A DNA stretch of 64,000 nucleotides from Blastococcus sp. (lineage in GTDB: Bacteria; Actinomycetota; Actinomycetes; Mycobacteriales; Geodermatophilaceae), in contig JAOPWM010000133.1 of the NCBI GenBank assembly GCA_025965695.1, positions 39,711 to 103,710 of the forward strand, read 5' to 3'. Made by a program: the position numbers and the translations under genes. Under the pieces are notes generated by a model. It was not told the origin of the DNA and ran no database searches. It saw only the letters and a list, made by a program, of their open reading frames with translations. Below, piece by piece: positions 9,154 through 16,827 of the stretch (position 1 is its first letter; each line of letters starts with the position of its first letter).

Positions 9154-10002
9154 TCAGCCCAGACCGAGCACCGTCATGGCCCGGGCGGCCATGCGGGACT
9201 CCCCCAGCGCGTTGGGGTGGACGATCACCGCATTCGTGCCCTGCAGCACCGGCTCGACCCAGCGGACGCCGAGCGGCTGGCAGGCGTCGTGGCCGTTGGA
9301 GACCCGGTTCATGTTCACGTAGGTGGCTCCGGTGGCGGCGGCAGCCCGGCGCACGGCGTCGTTGAGGGTCGCCTGGATCCCCCGCAGGTAGGGGACGTCC
9401 CCCGCCGCGATCGGCATCTTGTCGAAGCAGCCACCGCTCGCCGGCAGGATCCACGGGTACCCCAGGATGGCGACCTCCGCATCGGGCGCCGCGGTGCGAA
9501 CCGCCCGGAGCGCCTTCACCAGCGACGGGTAGGTCGTGGTGCGGATCGTGTCCTCGAAGGACGAGCCGTACCGGTCCTTGCAGGGACTGCCCTGACCGAC
9601 GGTCGACAGGCCGGCGGCGCCGCACTCCACGATCGAGTTGATGAAGACACCGCTGTCGTTGCCACCGATGGTCATCGTGACCAGCTCGGTGTCCACCCCC
9701 ACCGCGTCGAGCTGGGGGGCGATCCCGGAGTACTGCGAGGTGAAGAAGTCCTTGGTCTCCGCCGCGCCGCAGGTCACATCGGTGAGCTGCGCGCCGGTCG
9801 CCACGGCGATGACGTGCGGGTAGTTGCTCGTCGAACGCAGGCAGGACGGCGGGGCCGCGGGGTCCGGGGGGAGGACGCCGGAGGCGGCACTGTAGGAGTC
9901 GCCCAGTGCGACGTAGCTGATCGGCGAGGACGCCTGGGACGACGGAGCCCCGATCAGCACGAATACGAGAGCGGCAAGGACACACGCGGCAAGACGCTTC
10001 AC
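9154..10002 (-). CDS. Secreted SGNH/GDSL hydrolase
   Basis: This 282-residue lipase/esterase is exported by a signal peptide: basic MKR, a hydrophobic stretch of about 16 residues, and likely cleavage near SSQA at residues 21-24. The catalytic blocks are ALGDSYSA with the nucleophile serine at 36, TIGGNDSG with the oxyanion asparagine, and the terminal VHPNALGE with the catalytic histidine. Paired cysteines in the mature part (CLRS, VTCGA, ECGAAG, PCKD, GGCFDK, DACQP) suggest disulfides, in keeping with export. It resembles the Streptomyces-type extracellular lipase fold. The gene has its own upstream gap of 324 bases. Confidence 0.92.
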   Translation of the reverse strand: MKRLAACVLAALVFVLIGAPSSQASSPISYVALGDSYSAASGVLPPDPAAPPSCLRSTSNYPHVIAVATGAQLTDVTCGAAETKDFFTSQYSGIAPQLDAVGVDTELVTMTIGGNDSGVFINSIVECGAAGLSTVGQGSPCKDRYGSSFEDTIRTTTYPSLVKALRAVRTAAPDAEVAILGYPWILPASGGCFDKMPIAAGDVPYLRGIQATLNDAVRRAAAATGATYVNMNRVSNGHDACQPLGVRWVEPVLQGTNAVIVHPNALGESRMAARAMTVLGLG

Positions 10003-10326
10003 GGGCTACTCCATCGGAGCCGAAGGAAACCTACTGACCAGTACAACGGAGGACGACGGCTCCAGTTACGGCCGTCACATCGGCTCGTCGGTCGGTAGCT
10101 CGCGACGAAGCGGCTCCGCGCACCCTGAGCAGGGTCCTGGCCCGGCGCGGTCGGGAGGACCGAAGTGTGGCGAGCGCGGGAAGTCGCCTCACAGCTTGGG
10201 GCGAAGCGCTGCTTCCCCACGCTCGGCGCCGAGGCGGCCGGGCTCACGGCGGCGCAGCACGCGAGGAGCGGGACGCAGCGTCCTGGCAGTTCCACGCCGC
10301 CCGGGATACTCGTGGTCCTCGTCTCC
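10003..10326. other. Intergenic stretch without a convincing gene
   Basis: These 324 bases lie upstream of the SGNH hydrolase start and downstream of the LysE stop. Reading frames here show no recognisable motif. The part next to 10002 must hold the hydrolase promoter. I see no strong hairpin or repeat. Confidence 0.5.
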
Positions 10327-10971
10327 TCAGATCCCCAGGGACACGGCGGCGCCGATACCGATCAGCGAAGCGCTGAGGAGTCGCTCGAGCCAGAACTCGA
10401 CAGGGGGACGCCGGAGCCAGCCGAGGGCGGCGTCGGCAAGCCGCGCCAGGACGAGCAGCCACGTCAGTGCCACGGCGATGTCGATCGCACACAGCACGAC
10501 GGAGTAGCCGAGCACCGGCTCGCCCGGGGGAATGAACTGCGGCAGCACCGCCACGTAGAACAGCGCGATCTTGGGGTTCAGCAGATCGCTGAGGCACCCC
10601 GCAGCGAACGCGTTCCTGGGGTTCCCCGTCCGCGGCACCTGGCTCCGCCCATCGTCCCGCCACGGCCGGCAGTCGGGCCGGCTTCGTCCGCGGAACTGCG
10701 CAACGAAGCCCGCGACACCGAGCGTCACGAGGTAGACCGCGCCGGCCGAGCGGATCAGGTCGTACGCCAGGCCCGACCGGGAGATCACCGCGGCCAGTCC
10801 GATGGCGGTGACGCTCCCCCACACCAGGGTGCCGACGGCAACGCCGGCAGCGGCGGCCGTTCCGCAGCGGGAGCCGCACCCCACCGTGTAGCGCAGCACC
10901 AGGACGTCGTCCGGCCCGGGGGTCGCCGACAGGGCCACGGTCAGGACGAGGAAGCCCACGAGGTTGCTCAC
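10327..10971 (-). CDS. LysE family translocator
   Basis: This 214-residue membrane protein has about six hydrophobic helices and the LysE/RhtB signature near the N-terminus, TVALSATPGPDDVLVLRYT. The second conserved block, LLNPKIALFYVAVLPQF, is also present. Family members export amino acids or related metabolites by proton antiport; the substrate here is not known. I chose the GTG at 10971 because it places the first transmembrane segment at the start (VSNLVGFLVL). The same frame is open upstream only as a shadow of the DMT gene. Confidence 0.9.
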   Translation of the reverse strand: MSNLVGFLVLTVALSATPGPDDVLVLRYTVGCGSRCGTAAAAGVAVGTLVWGSVTAIGLAAVISRSGLAYDLIRSAGAVYLVTLGVAGFVAQFRGRSRPDCRPWRDDGRSQVPRTGNPRNAFAAGCLSDLLNPKIALFYVAVLPQFIPPGEPVLGYSVVLCAIDIAVALTWLLVLARLADAALGWLRRPPVEFWLERLLSASLIGIGAAVSLGI

Positions 10972-11043
10972 CGGTCCACCCCTCCCCGGGCCACGCCACC
11001 AGGAGCGCCGCCCCCTGGAGAGAGGCGCCTCGGCGCACGCGGG

Positions 11044-11319
11044 ATGCCTCGGCCACGAATGAGGTCCGCCCGGCGGGGGCGTCGTCCTCCGCGACGACAT
11101 CGTGCGGACCCGGCCTCCACCGGTGACCTCCACGGGGTTTCCGCGGTGTGCACGCATCAGGCCTGCACCGTCGACCCGGTGGCCGACGGGACCGTCGACT
11201 GCCCGTGTCAGGGCAGCAGGTTCGACTCGAACCCCGGTGCGGTGCGGAACGGCCCCGCGTCGCGGCCCCTGCCGCCCATCACGGTGACCGTCCGAGCCGG
11301 GAGCGTCTACGTGTGGTGA
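11044..11319 (+). pseudogene. Decayed Rieske [2Fe-2S] protein gene
   Basis: Fragments of a small Rieske protein lie in successive frames. ATNEVRPAG is in one frame, GGGVVLRDDIVRTRP in a second, and STGDLHGVSAVCTHQACTV followed by DCPCQGSRFDSNPG in a third, ending VRAGSVYVW and stop at 11319. Joined across two single-base shifts these give an ordinary actinobacterial Rieske domain. The second cluster motif reads CPCQGS rather than CPCHGS, so one histidine ligand is glutamine, and the usual QGC is QAC. With frameshifts and a lost ligand it cannot make a normal cluster. The last 13 bases overlap the DMT transporter stop on the other strand. Exact shift positions are inferred. Confidence 0.65.
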
Positions 11320-12320
11320 CGCCGCTGGCCTGACTGATCGCGGCTGCGCCGACGCTGCTGTGGCTGCTGTCCACCGGCTTCGCCGTCGGCATCCTGACCG
11401 CCCTGGGCTGACCGCTGCCCGTCGCCGGCGGCTGCCACCGGCGATCGCGCGTCCGGCCGGGTCCGCTGCTCGCCGGTGCGGGCGAGCACGACGACGCCGA
11501 CGGCGGCGACGACGGCGGCCGGGAGCCAGACGACGGCGTGGCCGGGTTCGAGCCGCTCCCCCAGCAGCAGTCGCGCCGCCGGTACCGCGGCGAGCGGGTC
11601 GAGCAGGATGAGGGCCGGCAGCGACCAGGCCAGCGAGCCGCGCGCGTAGGCCTGCTGCCCGCCCAGCACGGCGACCACGGCCACGACGACGGCTCCCCAG
11701 ACCGCGACGCCGGCGAAGGCGTGCACCCAGCCGCCCTCCCGGAGGCTCCGGATCCCGATGGAGATGAGCACGGCGCCGATACCCGCGGCGATCCCGGCTG
11801 CGGCCCCGCACGCGAGCGCTCCGTGGGCGCCGTGCCCGAAGAGGGTGGCCCCGGCGACGAGGGCGACGGAGAGGACGACCGCGAGGACGACCTCGAGCGA
11901 GGACGGCGGGACCTCGAGGGCACCGCGGGCCGGCTGGGCGGTGAGCAGGAAGACCGCCAGGCCACCGGTCGTCAGCGCGGCGCCGAACAGTTCCAGCCGC
12001 AGCGGGGCCTGCCGGTTGCGGATCGCCCGCAGCCCGAGGGCCACGACCAGGGCCACCGCGAGCATCGGCTGCACCACCGCGACCGGCGCCACCGCCAGGG
12101 CCGCCACCTGCGACGCGGTGCCGAGCATGGTGGCGGCCTGGCCCAGCATCCACCGGCGCCGTCTCACCAGGAGGCGCAGGCTCAGCCCGCCGGCCGACGT
12201 GCTGCGTTCGGCCGCCTCGTGCTGCAGGACCGCACCCACCGCGAACAGCATCGCTGCCAGCGTCGCCAGCAGCAGGCCTGCACCGGGGGCACCCGACCGT
12301 GCGTGCGCCAGCTCGTGCAT
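11307..12320 (-). CDS. DMT/EamA-like transporter
   Basis: This 337-residue protein has nine or ten hydrophobic segments, for example LLATLAAMLFAVGAVLQ, VAALAVAPVAVVQPMLAVAL and AAVVAAVGVVVLAR. The pattern resembles drug/metabolite transporters of the type found in actinobacteria. A long polar glutamine- and arginine-rich tail of about 50 residues follows the last helix. The ATG at 12320 (MHELAHARSG) is preferred over more upstream codons because it sits just before the first membrane helix. The substrate is unknown. It diverges from the flavohemoglobin gene over a 174-base gap. Confidence 0.8.
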   Translation of the reverse strand: MHELAHARSGAPGAGLLLATLAAMLFAVGAVLQHEAAERSTSAGGLSLRLLVRRRRWMLGQAATMLGTASQVAALAVAPVAVVQPMLAVALVVALGLRAIRNRQAPLRLELFGAALTTGGLAVFLLTAQPARGALEVPPSSLEVVLAVVLSVALVAGATLFGHGAHGALACGAAAGIAAGIGAVLISIGIRSLREGGWVHAFAGVAVWGAVVVAVVAVLGGQQAYARGSLAWSLPALILLDPLAAVPAARLLLGERLEPGHAVVWLPAAVVAAVGVVVLARTGEQRTRPDARSPVAAAGDGQRSAQGGQDADGEAGGQQPQQRRRSRDQSGQRRHHT

Positions 12321-12494
12321 GCCATCAGGTTGCCCTACGGGTGCCTCCCCCCGACAGGGACGGACCACCGATCTGCTGCGGATGACACGCCCGGGCGCGC
12401 GTCGCTGGCCTCACATCGGGTAGAACGGGTCACGCGAGACAAGCGGAACGTGACCGCTGCCAGCGGGGGGCTAGTCGACTGGCAAGGAGACCAC

Positions 12495-13748
12495 GTGCTT
12501 TCCGACAGATCCCGACCCGTGATCGAGGCGACGCTTCCCGTCGTCGCGGCGAACATCGAGGACATCGCGACGCGCTTCTACAGCCACCTGTTCAGCGCAC
12601 ACCCCGAACTGCTCGACGGCGTCTTCAACCGCGGCAACCAGGCCGAGAAGACCCAGCAGCTGGCCCTCGCCGGGTCGGTCGCGGTCTTCGCCAGCTCCCT
12701 GGTGCAGGTGCCCGAGCAGGTGCCCGAGCGCCTGCTCTCCCGGATCGCGCACAAGCATGCGTCCCTCGGGATCACGCCGGCGCAGTACGACGTCGTCCAC
12801 GACAACCTGTTCTGGGCGATCGTCGACGTGCTCGGCGACGCCGTCACGCCCGAGGTCGCCGCTGCGTGGGACGAGGTCTACTGGCTGATGGCCTACGCGC
12901 TGATCAACCAGGAGCGCGGCCTCTACAGCGCCCGTGGCGTGCGGCCGGAGACGGTCTGGCGCGAGTGGGAGGTCGCCGAGCGGATCCAGGAGACCGAGGA
13001 CGTCGTGACGTTCCGGGTGCGACGGACCGACGACCGGCTCGTGAAGACCTCGCTGCCCGGCCAGTACGTGACCGTGCAGGTGCCGGTGCCCGACGACGTG
13101 CGTCAGCCCCGGCAGTACAGCCTGACCCGGGCCGACGACGGGGAGCACCGCGAGTTCGCGGTCAAGCGCGTACGCGGGGAGGACGGCAAGCCGGACGGTG
13201 AGGTGTCGAGCCTGCTCTTCGCGACGGTGCAGGTCGGTGACCGGCTGACGATGTCGCTGCCCTTCGGGGACGTCGTCCTCGACGACTCCCGCCCGGTCGT
13301 GTTCGCCAGCGCCGGTATCGGGGTCGCCCCGATGGCGGGCATGCTCTCCCACCTGGTGGCCGCGGGGTCGCGCCTGCCGATCACGTTCCTGCACGCAGAC
13401 CTCGACGAGGCGTCCTTCGCCCTCCGCCGCCAGGTGCTCGACGACGTCCGGGCGCTGCCCGGGGCGACGGCGCACGTCTGGTACGAGCACGGCGCGGAGA
13501 GCACGCTGCCGGTCGAGGTGCATGCGGGCCGGATGGACCTCGACGACGTCAAGCTGCCGTCCGACGCCACCTACTACCTGTGCGGTCCGTTGCCCTTCAT
13601 GCAAGCGGTCCGCAGCGCCCTCATCGAGCAGGGGGTGGCACCCCGCGACATCCAGTACGAGGTGTTCGGCCCCGACCTCTGGCAGGCCGACCTCGTCACC
13701 GAGGAGACCCCTGGCGCTGGCGACCGGAGCACCCAGGCACCCCACTGA
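12495..13748 (+). CDS. hmp: Flavohemoglobin (nitric oxide dioxygenase type)
   Basis: This 417-residue cytoplasmic protein has a globin domain at about 1-140, a ferredoxin-reductase FAD domain at about 150-255 and an NAD domain at about 260-400. The globin has the B10 tyrosine at 29 and the proximal histidine at 88 in KHASLGI. The FAD motif is RQYSLT. NAD binding shows GIGVAPMAGML and YYLCGPLPFM. Family members turn nitric oxide and oxygen into nitrate using NADH. The GTG at 12495 has AAGGAG upstream at good spacing. The frame is open far upstream only as a shadow. It heads a three-gene run with a second globin-reductase and a DivIVA protein. Confidence 0.95.
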   Translation: MLSDRSRPVIEATLPVVAANIEDIATRFYSHLFSAHPELLDGVFNRGNQAEKTQQLALAGSVAVFASSLVQVPEQVPERLLSRIAHKHASLGITPAQYDVVHDNLFWAIVDVLGDAVTPEVAAAWDEVYWLMAYALINQERGLYSARGVRPETVWREWEVAERIQETEDVVTFRVRRTDDRLVKTSLPGQYVTVQVPVPDDVRQPRQYSLTRADDGEHREFAVKRVRGEDGKPDGEVSSLLFATVQVGDRLTMSLPFGDVVLDDSRPVVFASAGIGVAPMAGMLSHLVAAGSRLPITFLHADLDEASFALRRQVLDDVRALPGATAHVWYEHGAESTLPVEVHAGRMDLDDVKLPSDATYYLCGPLPFMQAVRSALIEQGVAPRDIQYEVFGPDLWQADLVTEETPGAGDRSTQAPH

Positions 13749-13831
13749 GGTCGGCCGCCCCGTCGACCGTTCCGACCCGGCGGGCACCACCCCGGCACCG
13801 GCCGGACGACCATCTACCGAGGAGAACGCTC

Positions 13832-14971
13832 GTGGACATTCCCGCGATGCGGGCCAACTTCGCCAAGTCCGCCGCGACCGGGGACGAGGCCCCGCTGTAC
13901 TTCTACTCGCACCTGTTCCTCAGCCATCCGGAGACCCGCCAGCTGTTCCCGGTGTCGATGGCGCACCAGCGCGACCGGCTGTTCGCGGCCCTCGGCGACG
14001 TCGTGGCCCGGGTCGACGACCTCGAGGCGCTGGTACCGATCCTCCAGCAGCTCGGCCGCGACCACCGCAAGTTCGGAACGCTCGCGGCGCACTACCCGGC
14101 CGTGGGCGGCAGCCTGCTCGCAACGCTGGAGCACTTCGACGACGAGTGGTCCCCCGAGCTGGCCAAGGACTGGACCGAGGCCTACACCCTGGTCGCCGAG
14201 GTCATGATCGAAGCGGCCGAGGAGGCTGCTGAGCAGCCGCCGTGGTGGGAGGCGGACGTGGTGGCCCACGAGCGCCGCACCATCGATGTCGGCGTCCTGC
14301 AGGTGCGCCCGCGTAAGCGCTACGACTACCTGCCGGGTCAGTCGGTCTCCCTCGAGACCGACCTGCGCCCGCGCCTCTGGCGCTACTACTCCCCCGCCAA
14401 CGCACCGCGCCCGGACGGCCTCCTGGAGATCCACGTCAAGGCGCGGGACGGCGGCCCCGTCAGCTCGGCGCTGGTTCGCCGGGTCGGGGTCGGTGACGTG
14501 CTCCGTCTCGGACCCCCCATGGGGCACCTCGCCCTGGACCGCGAGAGCGACCGTGACCTCCTGCTGGTCGCCGGCGGCATGGGACTGGCGCCGTTGAAGG
14601 CCCTGATCGATCAGGTGGTGCGCAATGGACCGGCCCGACGGGTGGACCTGTTCGCCGGGTTCCGCACCGAGGACCAGATCTACGACCGCGCGGACCTGCA
14701 GCGCCTCGAGCGGGAGAACCCCTGGCTGACCGTTACGCTCGTCGTCTCCGAGGACAAGCTCTCCTCCCTGGAGCACGGGGACGTCGGTGACGTCGTCCTG
14801 CGCAACGGCCCGTGGCTCAGCCGGGAGGTGTTCGTGGCCGGCCCCGCCGTGATGGTGGACGACACGGTGACCCGGCTCGTCCAGCACGGCGTACCGAGAC
14901 AACGGATATCCAGCGAGGTCTTCGCCCCCAGCCGACCGGGGCCCAGTGTTGACGGAGAGGTGACCGAATGA
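13832..14971 (+). CDS. Second globin-ferredoxin reductase fusion
   Basis: This 379-residue protein has a globin domain (about 1-135) followed by an FAD/NAD oxidoreductase module. The N-terminus contains FYSHLF with the B10-like tyrosine and RDHRKFGTLA with a probable proximal histidine at 78. The FAD region reads LWRYYSPANAP instead of the flavohemoglobin RxYS(L/I)T, and NAD binding shows VAGGMGLAPLKALI and VFVAGPAVMVDD. It is related to flavohemoglobin but divergent, like the mycobacterial second-type flavohemoglobins thought to use other substrates. GTG 13832 follows GAGGAGAA. The stop overlaps the DivIVA start by four bases (ATGA), implying translational coupling. Confidence 0.9.
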   Translation: MDIPAMRANFAKSAATGDEAPLYFYSHLFLSHPETRQLFPVSMAHQRDRLFAALGDVVARVDDLEALVPILQQLGRDHRKFGTLAAHYPAVGGSLLATLEHFDDEWSPELAKDWTEAYTLVAEVMIEAAEEAAEQPPWWEADVVAHERRTIDVGVLQVRPRKRYDYLPGQSVSLETDLRPRLWRYYSPANAPRPDGLLEIHVKARDGGPVSSALVRRVGVGDVLRLGPPMGHLALDRESDRDLLLVAGGMGLAPLKALIDQVVRNGPARRVDLFAGFRTEDQIYDRADLQRLERENPWLTVTLVVSEDKLSSLEHGDVGDVVLRNGPWLSREVFVAGPAVMVDDTVTRLVQHGVPRQRISSEVFAPSRPGPSVDGEVTE

Positions 14972-15702
14972 CCACCGAGCATGACGCGTCCGCGACCGAC
15001 GACCGGAGTTTCACACCGGCCGACTTGCAGCACGTGCAGTTCGCCCGTGCCTCCATGCTGCGTCCCGGCTACGTCGACTCGGAGGTGGACCGGGTCCTGA
15101 GCCGCGTCGCCGAGGAGCTCGGCCGCCTCTACGCGGAGAAGGCGGCGTTGCGGGACGAGGTGCGGTCCCTGCGGGCCCAGGTCGACGGCGTCGTGACCCC
15201 CGTGGCGCCCAGCGAGCAGGCTGTGCGCATCCTGTCCGTCGCTCAGCAGACCGCGGACAACTACGTCGCGGAGGCGGAGGAGTTCAGCCGCCAGGTGACC
15301 AGTGAGGCCCGGAGCGAGTACGAGGAGCAGGTCCGCCAGGCCCGGGAGAACGCGGGGGCGATCATCCAGGCGGCCCAGGAGGCCGCCGCCCAGCTCTCCA
15401 GCGGGGCGCCGCGCGCGGACGCGACCGGTCAGCGCAGTGTCGAGGAGCTGCAGGAGCAGGTCGCCTACCTCAAGGCCTTCGCGCAGGCCTGCAGAGTCCA
15501 GCTGCGCTCGTACCTGGAGGCGCTGATCGGCGACGTGGAGACCGAGTGGGGGCGCGCCGACCCTGCCGCGCTGCCGCAGGCGCCGCAACGCCCTCCAGCC
15601 CAGCGCGCAGGGACGACGTTCGAAGCCAACACCGCCGGGGAGCCGCCGCCGGAAGACGCGGACGACCTCTCGGCGACTGCGGGGTCCCGGTCCGCGACCT
15701 GA
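14968..15702 (+). CDS. DivIVA/Wag31-like coiled-coil protein
   Basis: The 244-residue protein begins with a DivIVA-type N-terminal motif: FTPADLQHVQFARASMLRPGYVDSEVDRVL-like spacing, seen here as FTPADLQHVQF and GYVDSEVDRVLSRVAEEL at about 15-50. Heptad-rich helices follow to about residue 190, and the C-terminal 50 residues are disordered and proline-rich. DivIVA proteins bind curved membranes and organise polar growth or septation. This one is short of cysteines and membrane helices. It overlaps the globin-reductase stop by four bases, an odd partnership that could tether the oxidoreductase at the membrane; that is inference. It is probably not the main wag31, which normally sits beside ftsZ/sepF. 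Confidence 0.85.
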   Translation: MTTEHDASATDDRSFTPADLQHVQFARASMLRPGYVDSEVDRVLSRVAEELGRLYAEKAALRDEVRSLRAQVDGVVTPVAPSEQAVRILSVAQQTADNYVAEAEEFSRQVTSEARSEYEEQVRQARENAGAIIQAAQEAAAQLSSGAPRADATGQRSVEELQEQVAYLKAFAQACRVQLRSYLEALIGDVETEWGRADPAALPQAPQRPPAQRAGTTFEANTAGEPPPEDADDLSATAGSRSAT

Positions 15703-15780
15703 GGCCTGTGCCCTGGCGACCCGTATCCGGGCACAAGGGCCTTACATCGCCCGGGCGGCGGTCGTAACCTCCGCCGCGGG

Positions 15781-16824
15781 GTGAGTCATATGACGACGGG
15801 GTCGATCGGTCATCCGTCGCGCGGTCGCGACGGACGCCGGCAGTCCGCATCGCTCGCGCTGACGGCCGTCGTGGTGCTCGCACTCGGGGCCTGCGGCGGT
15901 AAGAGCAGCGGAAGCGAGAGCGGAAGCGGGCAGTCCCAGGCGCTGACGCTCTACACCTGCGTCAACGACGCGACGATCCAGCCCGTCATCGCGGCCTTCG
16001 AGAAGGCCGAGTCCGGTAGCCACGTCGACCTGTTCCGCGCACCCACGGGTGAACTGAACGCGCGGGTGGCAGCCGACGCGCGGTCAGGGGGGCTTCGTGC
16101 CGACGTCGTCTGGGGGTGCGATCCGCTCACCGTGCAGGCATTCGTCGACCAGGGGCTGGTCGGCGGCTGGACGCCGCCGGACGCCGACGCCGTCCCCGCC
16201 GAGTTCCGTACCGACGACTACGTCGGCGCGCATGTGCTCTACATGGTGGCCGTGCACCGCACCGACGTCCCGGCGCCGCGGACCTGGGCGGACCTGGCCG
16301 GTCCGGGCTACACCGCCCTGGCCGTGCCCGACCCCTCCGTGGCCGCCTCCGCACTCGGCACGCTCGGCTACTTCGCCGCGGACCCCGCGTACGGCGTGGA
16401 CTTCTACCGGAGCCTCAAGGACCACGGTGCCGTGCAGGTGAGCACGCCCGACAACGTGACCACCGGCGTCGCCCAGGGCGTCTACGACGCGGGCATCACC
16501 ACCGCTTCGTCGGCGTACGCCGCGAAGGACGACGGCTCGCCCGTGGACGTCGTGTGGCCGGAGCCCGGCGCGGTCGCGATCTACGGTCCGATCGCGCTGG
16601 CCACGCACAGCGCCGACTCCGGGGCGGCCAAGGCGTTCATCTCCTTCGTCGTGAGCAAGGAGGGGCAGACCGTGCTGGGCGGAGCCGGCTCCTACCCGAC
16701 GCTGCCGGGCGTCGGCGGGCCCACCGTCCCCGCCGGCGCCCCCGTCGTCTCCCCCGACTGGGCGGCGATCGGCGCCGACAAAGCCAGCATCCTGGCCGAC
16801 TACCAGCAGGTCTTCGGCGGCTGA
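15781..16824 (+). CDS. ABC transporter substrate-binding lipoprotein (Fe3+-type)
   Basis: This 347-residue periplasmic-type binding protein has a lipoprotein signal: basic GRDGRR, hydrophobic ASLALTAVVVLALGA and lipobox LGAC with the acylated cysteine at 38. After a serine/glycine linker the fold starts LTLYTCVNDATIQPVIAAFE, typical of the iron and 2-aminoethylphosphonate binding family. DVVWGCDPLTVQAF and the internal TWADLAGPGYTALAVPDPS follow the same pattern. The GTG at 15781 and an ATG at 15790 are both possible starts. The permease starts three bases after the stop. The ligand cannot be fixed by sequence. Confidence 0.93.
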   Translation: MSHMTTGSIGHPSRGRDGRRQSASLALTAVVVLALGACGGKSSGSESGSGQSQALTLYTCVNDATIQPVIAAFEKAESGSHVDLFRAPTGELNARVAADARSGGLRADVVWGCDPLTVQAFVDQGLVGGWTPPDADAVPAEFRTDDYVGAHVLYMVAVHRTDVPAPRTWADLAGPGYTALAVPDPSVAASALGTLGYFAADPAYGVDFYRSLKDHGAVQVSTPDNVTTGVAQGVYDAGITTASSAYAAKDDGSPVDVVWPEPGAVAIYGPIALATHSADSGAAKAFISFVVSKEGQTVLGGAGSYPTLPGVGGPTVPAGAPVVSPDWAAIGADKASILADYQQVFGG

Positions 16825-16827
16825 CCG

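Noticed and set aside
10165..11100. Plus-strand open frame running into the Rieske fragment
   Set aside because: It is a shadow of the LysE gene; only the last part has Rieske similarity.
11538..12494. Open frame upstream of the flavohemoglobin start
   Set aside because: Antisense to the DMT transporter; a good ribosome site and homology fix the start at 12495.
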